Assembly (NCBI GenBank): GCA_947565255.1
Contig: CANOFI010000046.1
Span: forward strand, 1-11,738
Origin: an uncultured Lachnospiraceae bacterium
GTDB lineage: Bacteria; Bacillota; Clostridia; Lachnospirales; Lachnospiraceae
DNA length: 11,738 nucleotides
Direction: 5' to 3'
A program made the translations under genes and the position numbers. Below the pieces are notes generated by a model. It was not told the DNA's origin, did no database searches, and saw nothing but the letters and a program-made list of their open reading frames with translations. Positions 1-6,804 of this stretch are shown in pieces (the stretch's first letter is position 1; each line of letters begins with the position of its first letter).

Positions 1-501
1 AAGGAGAATCAGGGGCGCTATGGTGACTGTCAGTGCAGGATTAATGAACAGGTTTATACACATAGTAAGAAAATTGATGAATTAAATGCAGATTTACGGG
101 CATTTTGTCTGGAATATTACATTTCAAAGGGAATGGACATAAAGCAATTAAGTCAAAATGACCTGGGACGTAAAAGTATCCAGAAAAACCTGATGATGCA
201 GTTTGCATTTGAAAATAAACCAGTGCAGTTTGGCTACCCCGTCTTAAACGGGATGGGTATTCAGAAATCCATGATAAAGCGGTATTCAGTTGCCGAAGGG
301 GATATGGTTATTCTGGCAAGCGATGGCTACCCGGTTCTGATGGAATCTCTGGATGCATGTGAAAGGGAACTGGATAACATCATAAAAAAGGACCCATTGT
401 TCTTCCGTCTGTTTCGTTCCACAAAAGGGATAAAGCCAGGAAATGTAAGCTTTGACGACAGGGCTTTTTGCAGATTACAAGTGGTCAGCACGCCAGCATA
501 A
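1..501 (+). CDS. PP2C-like serine/threonine phosphatase, 3' end only
   Basis: The open frame runs in from base 1 without a stop, so this is the last 166 residues of a longer gene; the internal ATG at 133 is probably not the start. Near the C-terminus are a segment GDMVILASDGYP and then FDDRAFCRL. These match the late SDG and DDR aspartate motifs of metal-dependent PP2C phosphatases, where the aspartates hold Mn/Mg at the active site. No membrane segment is visible in this part. The first PP2C motifs would lie upstream of the window, so catalytic completeness cannot be judged. The stop lies 29 bases before the next gene on the same strand, consistent with an operon. The family call is by motif recognition only; substrate unknown. 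Confidence 0.6.
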   Translation, partial: KENQGRYGDCQCRINEQVYTHSKKIDELNADLRAFCLEYYISKGMDIKQLSQNDLGRKSIQKNLMMQFAFENKPVQFGYPVLNGMGIQKSMIKRYSVAEGDMVILASDGYPVLMESLDACERELDNIIKKDPLFFRLFRSTKGIKPGNVSFDDRAFCRLQVVSTPA

Positions 502-530
502 TGCGATGGCAGACACAGAAAGGAATGTAT

Positions 531-1544
531 ATGAAAAAAATTGTAGAAAAGGTCATGGAATGCAAACAAAGGTATGAGGCAATGGCAGCAAAAACTGCAG
601 CTTCAAAAGTGTCCAGAGAACAGTTTACTCTTCTGCTCGGCGGAATTTCCGCCTGCCGGAAGGTGCCGGGTATCCCGGTCCATATGGGATATGAAAGCCT
701 GTACTTTTGTGATGGCGAGGAAGAAAAAAAGCAGGTGCGGCAGCATTTGCAGAGGATGTACGGTGTAGAAGATAAGGATTCGCTTATGCAGGCATGCTGG
801 TTATTTTCAGGGAGCAGGGAGTATGAGCAGTTTATGACTTTCTGGAAGGATGCGCCGTTGTTTGATATAAATGAGCTGAATCCCGAAGGGCGCAGCAGAT
901 TTGAGCATTGCCGGAAACTGGCGGAAGCGTTCTGTCCGTTCGTGGAGGAAAAGGGCTTCTATGCCTGGGATATCAATGAGAGAATCGGCCTGTGCAGGAA
1001 CGCGGCTGCCTGTGGAATCATTTCTGAGGAAGAGTTCTGGCAGATAACAGATGAGTGGGTAAGGCAGGCGCAGGTGTTCTATCATTCCTATGGGGAATAT
1101 GCTCTTAGCTGCTTGTGCGGTGCTCTTTATGAGATGGGCAGGGATGAGCCGGACGTTGAAGGGTTTCTTGAAATCAACGATAGAATCCTGGAAAGCCTTC
1201 TGGCAGAAGGCGGGGTGTGGCAGCGAAACGGCTGGTACATACCCAAAGAGAGGGAGTGGGCCAGTCTGCTGGATGCCAACCCGGGCTGTTTTATTACGAA
1301 AAAGGCACTGGATGCACAATTTATCGGCTATATGTATCACGATGAGCCGCATCCGGATTATCCAGACAGTGGGTGGCGTTTCTTTGTGGGAGATGAGTCT
1401 GAGGAATATATCAATGATCCGGACAATACTACAGTGTGCGGGTTAAATACGATTTGCAATCTGTTTCCAGATGTGATGGCTTATCTCTGCGCAGGGGAAG
1501 GCAGAAGGTTTGGCCGGCAGGAGCATGGATGGGAAGAGGAGTAA
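531..1544 (+). CDS. DUF1266 plus Imm33 (DUF2185) two-domain protein
   Basis: A 337-residue soluble protein without signal peptide or membrane segment. I chose ATG 531 because AGAAAGGAA at 517-525 sits just upstream; ATG 525 is also possible, and the frame stays open to 468, where it would overlap the preceding gene. Residues about 75-240 resemble DUF1266, with FYAWDINERIGLCRNAA and then a GIISEEEFW segment. Residues about 252-335 resemble Imm33/DUF2185: an ITKKAL start, DSGWRFFVGDESEEYINDPDN at about 279-299, then GLNTICNLFPDVMAYL. Imm33 is predicted from comparative genomics to be an immunity domain of polymorphic toxin systems; the function of DUF1266 is not established. No toxin gene is recognisable nearby. 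The family calls are from memory of the motifs; the biological role is inference. Confidence 0.72.
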   Translation: MKKIVEKVMECKQRYEAMAAKTAASKVSREQFTLLLGGISACRKVPGIPVHMGYESLYFCDGEEEKKQVRQHLQRMYGVEDKDSLMQACWLFSGSREYEQFMTFWKDAPLFDINELNPEGRSRFEHCRKLAEAFCPFVEEKGFYAWDINERIGLCRNAAACGIISEEEFWQITDEWVRQAQVFYHSYGEYALSCLCGALYEMGRDEPDVEGFLEINDRILESLLAEGGVWQRNGWYIPKEREWASLLDANPGCFITKKALDAQFIGYMYHDEPHPDYPDSGWRFFVGDESEEYINDPDNTTVCGLNTICNLFPDVMAYLCAGEGRRFGRQEHGWEEE

Positions 1545-1627
1545 AAGCATACAGCGACAGATAGATGTGGCTTTGGACCAATTTTGCAGAAAATGTGACA
1601 TCTAAGAAGAAATGGAGATTTAAATAG

Positions 1628-2176
1628 ATGGACAAAAATAAGGTGAGTTTTGACAGGCATCCATGTACGACTCTTTGTTATATTGAAAAGGACGGCAAGT
1701 ACCTGATGATGCATCGTGTGAAAAAACAAAAGGATATCAATAAGGATAAATGGGTCGGAATCGGCGGGCATTTTGAATGGGGGGAATCCCCGGAGGAATG
1801 CCTGCTTCGGGAGGCAGAGGAGGAGACGGGGCTGACGCTTGTTTCGTACAGCCTGCGCGGTATCATCACTTTTATTTCTGATAAAGCGGACTGTGCGGCG
1901 GAATATATGTTCCTCTATACTGCCTGCGGTTTTGAGGGGGAACTGCGCGAGTGTGACGAAGGAAATTTGGAATGGGTGGAAAAGGAGGATGTGTATAAGC
2001 TGCCGATATGGGAGGGCGACAAATTATTTTTCCGTCTGCTGGAGGAAGGCAGGCCGTTTTTTTCACTGAAGCTGCGCTATGAAGGGGGGCGTCTGGCGGA
2101 GGCAGTGTGTGATGGGAAAAGGGTGGAAAACATTATCTTGACAATGGGTGATAATGGCGATATATTTAATAAGTAA
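1628..2176 (+). CDS. Nudix (MutT-type) hydrolase
   Basis: A 182-residue cytoplasmic enzyme. A complete Nudix box lies at residues 47-69: G47, E53, then RE at 61-62, EE at 65-66 and GL at 68-69, fitting G-x5-E-x7-REUxEExGU. The glutamates bind Mg and cleave nucleoside diphosphate-X compounds. The N-terminal CTTLCYIEKDGKYLMMHRV strand and the general layout resemble MutT-like 8-oxo-dGTP diphosphatases, but the substrate cannot be fixed from sequence. The start ATG 1628 follows TGGAGA (about 1613-1618), a usable ribosome binding site. It lies 83 bases after the Imm33 gene, and I see no terminator between them, so co-transcription is possible. The last 13 codons carry a promoter for the downstream surface-protein gene. 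Confidence 0.9.
   Translation: MDKNKVSFDRHPCTTLCYIEKDGKYLMMHRVKKQKDINKDKWVGIGGHFEWGESPEECLLREAEEETGLTLVSYSLRGIITFISDKADCAAEYMFLYTACGFEGELRECDEGNLEWVEKEDVYKLPIWEGDKLFFRLLEEGRPFFSLKLRYEGGRLAEAVCDGKRVENIILTMGDNGDIFNK
2138..2166 (+). promoter_or_regulatory. Sigma-A-type promoter for the surface-protein gene
   Basis: TTGACA at 2138-2143, a 17-base spacer, then TATATT at 2161-2166, giving a perfect -35 and a 5/6 match -10. It lies within the 3' end of the Nudix gene. The expected transcript start near 2173 leaves about 63 bases of leader before ATG 2236. Confidence 0.7.
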
Positions 2177-2235
2177 GTAATAGCTGTATGAAATAATCAA
2201 TATTACCATATAAGATGATGAAAAGGAGAGACAAA

Positions 2236-5028
2236 ATGAAAAGTAAAAAAAGAAGCATATGCATTCTGGTGGTGTTATTGCTTGCATTTATTGCCAATTC
2301 GGTATTTTCGTGGACACCAAGAACCGTTCTGGCGCAGGGTGAGGAGACAATCACAATTGCAGACGAAAAACTCAGAGAGCAGGTATTGAATTCACTGAAA
2401 TCTCTTAATAACAACGGAGCGTTGGTTGAGGGGGATAAAACTACCGAGCAGCTGAAAATTAATTTTGACAGGCTTACACGTCTGGAACTGAAATTAAGCG
2501 GCATAGATATGGAGAACGCTGCTAATGTGGATGTTCTTAAAAAACTGATTAACAGTTCTGATAATCTGAAGGACGTTGTGATAAACAACAGCAGGGGACT
2601 GGGCAGTTTTGATTTTTCCATACTTAACAATAGAACAAGTATGCAAAGTTTGTGTCTGTATAACTGCGGTCTGACCAGCGTTCCTGATTTGACAATGCCG
2701 AATTTAACGTCTTTGAATCTGTCGGGAAATGAGTTGGCGGCGCAGGATGCATGTGCAAAGATTGACAAAGCACATTTTCCAAGGTTGGCCAAACTGTATC
2801 TGGACGACTGTTCCATATCGGATGTTTCTTTTCTCCAAAATCTGGGTGAAGGTGTGCTGGAGACACTGAGATTGGGAAGAAATGAGCTTACGGATGAATC
2901 GCTGGATACTCTGGCTGGTATGAAGGACACGGCACTAAGCAATCTGACGACTCTGCGTTTAGGAAAAGAGGTTTTTACGGGAACGTCGACTTCTATATCC
3001 GGTAGTTATAATTCTAATAAATTTACAGCTGCAAAGCTGGCATCACTGCCTGTGGCTTTTCCAAATTTGAAGACGTTAGACTTATCAGGATGCAGGCTCA
3101 CTTCGCTCAGTGAGTTTGTCGGCTTAAAAGACCGTGATATTGAGATTGATTTCAAAGACAATAAAATTAGTGATTATGCCGGTTTGGAAGGAAAAACCAG
3201 CTTTAATGTGAAGAGCCAGGAGTTTACCATTGCTGACGTATTTGTTGTCAAGGGTGAGGCAAGTGAGATGCCGGAGCTGCTGAAAAGGATTGCGGACCCA
3301 TCGGATGCTCTGTATGGAACGATAAAACCCATTAATGGTGTTACCGTGGACACTGCGGCGAAAACAATTTTGGTCAGCGAGGATTTCGAGTTGTCTGTGG
3401 CAGAGGTAGAAGTAACAAGCGGATGGCTTGGAGATTCCATTTACAGGACAGCAATTTATTTTATGGTAAAGGAGAAGCCTTCCTATACGGTTCCGACAGG
3501 CCTGACGGCGACGGTAGGCCAGACGCTTTCTGCGGTTGCGCTTCCGGAAGGGTTTACATGGAAGGATGCCTCATCAGATGTGGGCACTGTGGGAGAACAT
3601 ACGTTCAAGGCGGTTTATACGCCGAAGAATCTGGATAAATATGTTGTTGTTGACGATATTGACGTGAAGGTGACCGTTCAGGCGCAGGGGCATGTTCATA
3701 GCTGGAATGATGCCGAGTGGAAGAGTGACGCCGCGAATCACTGGCATGTATGCACCACGTGCGAAGAGAAGAAAGACGTGGCAGCCCATTCCTTTGGCGG
3801 ATGGATAACAGATACAGAAGCGACGGAAAGCGAGACCGGAACAAAGCACAGAGTGTGCAGTGCGTGCGGTTACACTGAGAACGGAAGCATACCGGTGACA
3901 GGGCATGAACACCAGTTCTCAGCTGAGTGGGAAAAGAATGAGACAGGCCATTGGCATGTATGTGCCTGCGGAGAAAAAACAGAGGTTCAGGCGCACAGCT
4001 ACGGCGAATGGATAACCGATACAGAGGCAACGGAAAGCGAGACCGGAACAAAGCACAGGGTATGCAGTGCGTGCGATTACACCGAAAACGGCATCATTCC
4101 GGTGATAGGACATGAACACCAGTTCTCAGCCGAGTGGGAAAAGAATGAGACAGGCCATTGGCATGTATGTGCCTGCGGAGAAAAAACAGAGGTTCAGGCG
4201 CACAGCTATGGCGAATGGATAACCGATACAGAAGCGACAGAAAGCGCAGAGGGAACAAAGCACAGGGTATGCGGTGCGTGTGGTTACGAGGAAAAAGGAA
4301 CGATACCAGCCAAGGGACATGAGCATCAGTTTTCATCTGCGTGGGAAAAGAATGAGACAAGCCACTGGCATGCATGCGCCTGCGGTGAGAAATCCGAGAT
4401 TCAGGCGCACGGCTACGGCGAATGGATAACGGATACAGAAGCAACAGAAAGTGCGGAAGGAACCAGACACAGAGTATGCAGTGCATGCGGTTACGAGGAG
4501 AAAGGAACGATACCGGTCAAAGGGCACGAACATCAGTTCTCAACTGCGTGGGAAAAGAATGAGACAAACCACTGGCATGTATGTACCTGCGGGGAAAAAT
4601 CGGATATTCAGGAACACAGCTATGGAGAGTGGATCATCGATAAGGAGGCCACGGAAAGTGAGACCGGAACAAAGCACAGAATATGCGGCGTTTGTAATTA
4701 TACTGAAGAACAGACAATTGCAGCAACCGGCATCAAAAAACCCAATGAAGGCGGAGATAAAATAGAAGACGACAAAGAAAAAGATAAGGTTCCAGCCACA
4801 GGTACTCCCGCGCCTGCTGCAGAATCGTCGAATCCGGCTTCTGCAAAGACAGAACAGCCGCAGGGAAAGAATCCGGCGAACCCTGACAATACAAAGCGTG
4901 TTGCACCTGCAACCAAAGACAGCGCGCCAGTTGGAATGTATGCGGCATTTGTTGTGGCGGCAGGGTCCGTATGTCTGCTGCTGTACGCTGCAAGCCGCCG
5001 GAAAGGCTTGAATGGAAAGTCGGAGTAA
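2236..5028 (+). CDS. Secreted LRR surface protein with Cys/His repeat array and membrane anchor
   Basis: 930 residues. I chose ATG 2236 because AAAGGAGA (2222-2229) is well spaced; ATGs at 2215 and 2218 would lie upstream of that site. Order: signal peptide 1-33 (KKR, then ICILVVLLLAFIANSVF, likely cut after VLA); leucine-rich repeats about 65-320 (for example LTSLNLSGNEL, LETLRLGRNEL, LKTLDLSGCRL); a beta region; an Ig-like domain about 415-484 (PSYTVPTGLTATVGQTL); five Cys/His repeats 485-831; a Pro/Ala/Lys spacer; a hydrophobic segment about 899-919 with SRRKG tail. The ending is that of a wall- or membrane-anchored protein, but the sorting motif is atypical (APATK at 890-894, VPATG at 852-856). 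LRR plus Ig-like modules suggest an internalin-like, binding surface protein; ligand unknown. It has its own promoter and terminator, so it is probably monocistronic. Confidence 0.88.
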   Translation: MKSKKRSICILVVLLLAFIANSVFSWTPRTVLAQGEETITIADEKLREQVLNSLKSLNNNGALVEGDKTTEQLKINFDRLTRLELKLSGIDMENAANVDVLKKLINSSDNLKDVVINNSRGLGSFDFSILNNRTSMQSLCLYNCGLTSVPDLTMPNLTSLNLSGNELAAQDACAKIDKAHFPRLAKLYLDDCSISDVSFLQNLGEGVLETLRLGRNELTDESLDTLAGMKDTALSNLTTLRLGKEVFTGTSTSISGSYNSNKFTAAKLASLPVAFPNLKTLDLSGCRLTSLSEFVGLKDRDIEIDFKDNKISDYAGLEGKTSFNVKSQEFTIADVFVVKGEASEMPELLKRIADPSDALYGTIKPINGVTVDTAAKTILVSEDFELSVAEVEVTSGWLGDSIYRTAIYFMVKEKPSYTVPTGLTATVGQTLSAVALPEGFTWKDASSDVGTVGEHTFKAVYTPKNLDKYVVVDDIDVKVTVQAQGHVHSWNDAEWKSDAANHWHVCTTCEEKKDVAAHSFGGWITDTEATESETGTKHRVCSACGYTENGSIPVTGHEHQFSAEWEKNETGHWHVCACGEKTEVQAHSYGEWITDTEATESETGTKHRVCSACDYTENGIIPVIGHEHQFSAEWEKNETGHWHVCACGEKTEVQAHSYGEWITDTEATESAEGTKHRVCGACGYEEKGTIPAKGHEHQFSSAWEKNETSHWHACACGEKSEIQAHGYGEWITDTEATESAEGTRHRVCSACGYEEKGTIPVKGHEHQFSTAWEKNETNHWHVCTCGEKSDIQEHSYGEWIIDKEATESETGTKHRICGVCNYTEEQTIAATGIKKPNEGGDKIEDDKEKDKVPATGTPAPAAESSNPASAKTEQPQGKNPANPDNTKRVAPATKDSAPVGMYAAFVVAAGSVCLLLYAASRRKGLNGKSE
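3688..4728 (+). repeat. Five tandem 207-213 bp repeats encoding Cys/His-rich modules
   Basis: Units start at 3688 (71 codons), 3901, 4108, 4315 and 4522 (69 codons each). Each unit has GHxH, a H-W-H-x-C core, an H before x-x-G-x-W, and H-R-x-C-x-x-C. All five keep four Cys and six His. Unit 1 has CTTC where the others have CAC or CTC. Units 2 and 3 encode an identical first 46 residues, with six differences in 138 bases, all synonymous. Confidence 0.95.
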
Positions 5029-5097
5029 AGGATTTCTGTACAGGCAGTATGACAGAGAAATGTTTCAGAAAATAAGAAATATTTAAATAATAAAGAG

Positions 5098-5128
5098 AAG
5101 ACATCGTAATGCTGCGGTGTCTTTTTTT
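5098..5128 (+). terminator. Intrinsic terminator of the surface-protein gene
   Basis: AAGACATCG at 5098-5106 pairs with CGGTGTCTT at 5115-5123 (nine pairs, one G-U) around an 8-base loop. A seven-T run spans 5122-5128. It lies 70 bases after the stop. Confidence 0.85.
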
Positions 5129-5149
5129 GGTATGAAGTTTTCCTGTACC

Positions 5150-5235
5150 AGAGCGTGTCTGAAAATTGCTTTCTGTCAGATGTGCGTCACAATTCACACC
5201 TTATGAATTTCTAATGTTCATGAGGAGGTGGGAGA
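5150..5235. repeat. Dispersed intergenic repeat, copy A
   Basis: Bases 5150-5194 match 11685-11729 at 38 of 45 positions without gaps. The match then resumes (GTGGGAGA, 5228-5235 against 11731-11738) after about 33 extra bases in this copy. The extra segment holds an imperfect hairpin: CACC and ATGAA near 5197-5208 against TTCATGAGGAGGTG near 5217-5230. The element probably continues beyond 5235, but the other copy is cut by the window end, so its right boundary cannot be set. Confidence 0.7.
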
Positions 5236-5286
5236 TTTGAGCCAAATTCAGGTTACATTAGATGCGTAAGAATTTCCATGCAGCTT

Positions 5287-5352
5287 TTTACAGGCATATC
5301 TGGCGGATCTGCCTGCGAAATCACAGGCGGCTGTAAATCATAACGTTTTTTT
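5287..5352 (+). other. Structured segment with mutually exclusive stems before padR
   Basis: The outer arms TTTACAG (5287-5293) and CTGTAAA (5331-5337) are perfectly complementary. Inside, CTGCCTG (5309-5315) pairs with CAGGCGG (5324-5330). Alternatively CAGGCA (5291-5296) pairs with TGCCTG (5310-5315), which uses the same bases. A seven-T run sits at 5346-5352, eight bases after the outer arm. It could be an inefficient terminator or part of the dispersed repeat. No riboswitch family is recognised. Confidence 0.4.
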
Positions 5353-5374
5353 GTCGGAATAAGAAAAGAATGTC

Positions 5375-5403
5375 TTGACAAAAAAATAGTTATAGATTAA
5401 ACT
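5375..5403 (+). promoter_or_regulatory. Promoter of the padR operon
   Basis: A perfect TTGACA at 5375-5380, a 17-base spacer, then TAAACT at 5398-5403 (4/6). Expected transcript start is near 5410, leaving about 137 bases of leader before the GTG at 5547. Confidence 0.55.
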
Positions 5404-5404
5404 A

Positions 5405-5430
5405 TACTTAGCAATACTAAATACATAGTA
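5405..5430. promoter_or_regulatory. Candidate PadR operator at the transcript start
   Basis: TACTTAG (5405-5411) and CTAAATA (5417-5423) form an imperfect palindrome (6 of 7) with a 5-base centre. It overlaps a second arrangement, TACTA (5416-5420) with TAGTA (5426-5430). It lies immediately downstream of the -10, where a repressor would block transcription. PadR regulators often repress their own operon; binding here is inferred. Confidence 0.35.
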
Positions 5431-5546
5431 AATCTTAGAATTTAGACAAAAAAGGTATAAAATTATGATATTGCAGCAGGAGCTGTCCGCAATCCGTAAT
5501 TCTGCATTTGCAGTGTACAGTTTGAAAGACAACAGGAGGAGGTAGA

Positions 5547-5882
5547 GTGAACCCAAAGTATGAACAACAGATGAAAAAAGGCGTGCTGGAAATGCTGATA
5601 TTAAAGCTGCTGGAAAAGGAAGAAAAATACGGTTACCAGTTGATTAGTGAACTGAAACAGTTAAGCGGCGGTATGTTTGTGTTGAAGGAGGGAACGCTGT
5701 ATCCAATTCTGTATCGTTTAGAGGATGAAGGACTTGCAGTCAGCAAATGGAGCGTTCCCAGGGACAAAGAGGTTTCCAGAAAATATTATAAAATAACAGA
5801 AAAGGGAACAGCATTTCAAAAGGAACTGCAGACATTGTGGAACACATTTTCAGGGCATGTGAATACGATTTTGGAGGAATGA
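5547..5882 (+). CDS. PadR-family transcriptional regulator
   Basis: A 111-residue short-type PadR protein. The GTG start at 5547 follows AGGAGGAGG (5534-5542). Residues about 10-90 form the winged helix: the KGVLEMLILKLLE helix, the KYGYQLISEL segment, then GTLYPILYRLEDEGL (recognition helix and start of wing) and SRKYYKITEKG (wing end). The C-terminal helix is short, as in the PadR-s1 type that dimerises through it. It probably represses its own operon through the palindrome at 5405-5430. The stop lies 3 bases before the next ATG, so the pair is one operon. PadR genes paired with a DUF1700/HAAS membrane protein are common in Firmicutes, where they often control envelope or efflux genes. The ABC exporter downstream is a possible target, by inference only. 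Confidence 0.93.
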   Translation: MNPKYEQQMKKGVLEMLILKLLEKEEKYGYQLISELKQLSGGMFVLKEGTLYPILYRLEDEGLAVSKWSVPRDKEVSRKYYKITEKGTAFQKELQTLWNTFSGHVNTILEE

Positions 5883-5885
5883 AAA

Positions 5886-6674
5886 ATGAATGAGAAAAAA
5901 TATGTAAAAGAGGTTGGAAGACATTTGCATTGTTCGAAGGAGAAACGCAGGGAAATTGAACGGCAGCTGACAGGCGATATCGGCGCGGCGCTGGAATGCG
6001 GGGAAACGCTGGAGGAAATTCTGGAGCGGATGGGAACGGCGAAGAACGTTGCGGAGGAGTTCAATGCCAATTTCACAGAGGAAGATAAAAAAGACGAGAA
6101 AACGAAAAAAAGCACGGCGAGATTGATTTTCGATATTGTTATCATGATTTGTGTGGCAGCTATGGTCATAGCAGCCTGTATAAACGGTGGCAATGCGCTG
6201 AAAAAGCATTTTCAGAAAAAGGATAATATAAAGCAGGAAGCCTCCGGGGGACAAAAAAAGGAAGAAAGCAAGAATTCAGGTGATGCATCACAGAAGGCAG
6301 GGCAGCCGCAGGTAGAGGAATTAAAAGAAAACGATGCGGATTTTTCCAGGGAGAATGTCCAAAACGAGACAAAACGGCTTATCGAATGCTTTTGTAACGA
6401 AGAATATGAACAAATGTTCGATTCTGGTTCCGGGAATTTTAAGAAGGCGTTTGGCGGAAGCTACAATGAATCGGTCTGGAAGTCTGCAAAAGAGCAGATT
6501 CACACGGACTGGGGCGCTTTCGTCTCTTATGGAAATGTTTACATGAGCAAGATAGAGCAGGATGGCCGTGCGTATGTAATGGTGCAGATGAATGCGGCCT
6601 ATGAAAATGTAAGCGTCACCTATACTATTACGCTTGATGAAGAAATGAAGCTGGACGGATTTTATGTAAAATAG
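5886..6674 (+). CDS. HAAS/DUF1700-like single-pass membrane protein with DUF3887-like ectodomain
   Basis: A 262-residue protein starting at ATG 5886, with GGAGGA at 5873-5878 lying inside the end of padR. Residues 1-65 (KYVKEVGRHLHCSKEKRREI, then the LEEILERMGTAKNVAEEFN helix) resemble the DUF1700/HAAS helical domain usually encoded beside PadR. A single membrane helix follows at about 79-99, then a charged Lys/Glu/Ser/Gln linker at about 103-150. Residues about 150-262 look like DUF3887: an amphipathic helix with FCNEEYEQMFD, then repeated strands ending LDEEMKLDGFYVK. The topology is probably N-inside, C-outside. A membrane-tethered partner that senses the envelope and influences PadR is plausible but not shown. 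Gene name unknown. Confidence 0.8.
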   Translation: MNEKKYVKEVGRHLHCSKEKRREIERQLTGDIGAALECGETLEEILERMGTAKNVAEEFNANFTEEDKKDEKTKKSTARLIFDIVIMICVAAMVIAACINGGNALKKHFQKKDNIKQEASGGQKKEESKNSGDASQKAGQPQVEELKENDADFSRENVQNETKRLIECFCNEEYEQMFDSGSGNFKKAFGGSYNESVWKSAKEQIHTDWGAFVSYGNVYMSKIEQDGRAYVMVQMNAAYENVSVTYTITLDEEMKLDGFYVK

Positions 6675-6700
6675 CATGCAGTACAGCAGTAAAATAAAGC

Positions 6701-6728
6701 GGCACAGCATTCGTCAAATGTCTGTGCC
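6701..6728 (+). other. Hairpin between the membrane-protein and glycosylase genes
   Basis: GGCACAG (6701-6707) pairs perfectly with CTGTGCC (6722-6728), and CAT/ATG extends the stem with one bulged T. No T-run follows (CGAAAGG), so it is not a standard intrinsic terminator on this strand. The other bases between 6675 and 6804 hold only the glycosylase ribosome binding site as far as I can see. Confidence 0.45.
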
Positions 6729-6804
6729 CGAAAGGATTAGCTTCGCGACACGGCATTGACCCATTGCCCGCGCAAATAAAACACAGGAGAGCAGGAGCAT
6801 ACGT

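Noticed and set aside
807..1352. A 181-codon open frame on the minus strand inside the DUF1266-Imm33 gene
   Set aside because: It lies antisense to a gene with recognisable domains and shows no family motif; treated as a shadow.
1562..1604. Inverted repeat TAGATGT / ACATCTA as a terminator after the Imm33 gene
   Set aside because: The loop is 29 bases and no T-run follows; likely chance.
2166..2942. A 258-codon minus-strand frame across the start of the surface-protein gene
   Set aside because: It is Ser- and Leu-rich, antisense to the signal peptide and LRR coding region, and crosses a strong plus-strand promoter.
4093..4110. Recombination hot spot from repeat units 2 and 3
   Set aside because: High identity is clear, but the differences are all synonymous, and instability cannot be judged from one sequence.
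3574..4533. Several repetitive minus-strand frames opposite the Cys/His array
   Set aside because: They are the antisense image of the 207-base repeats, repeating with the same period.
3688..4728. A CRISPR array, suggested by the regular period
   Set aside because: Units are contiguous coding sequence 207 bases long with no unique spacers.
6756..6784. TTGACC near 6756 as a promoter for the glycosylase gene
   Set aside because: No acceptable -10 at a 16-18 base distance.
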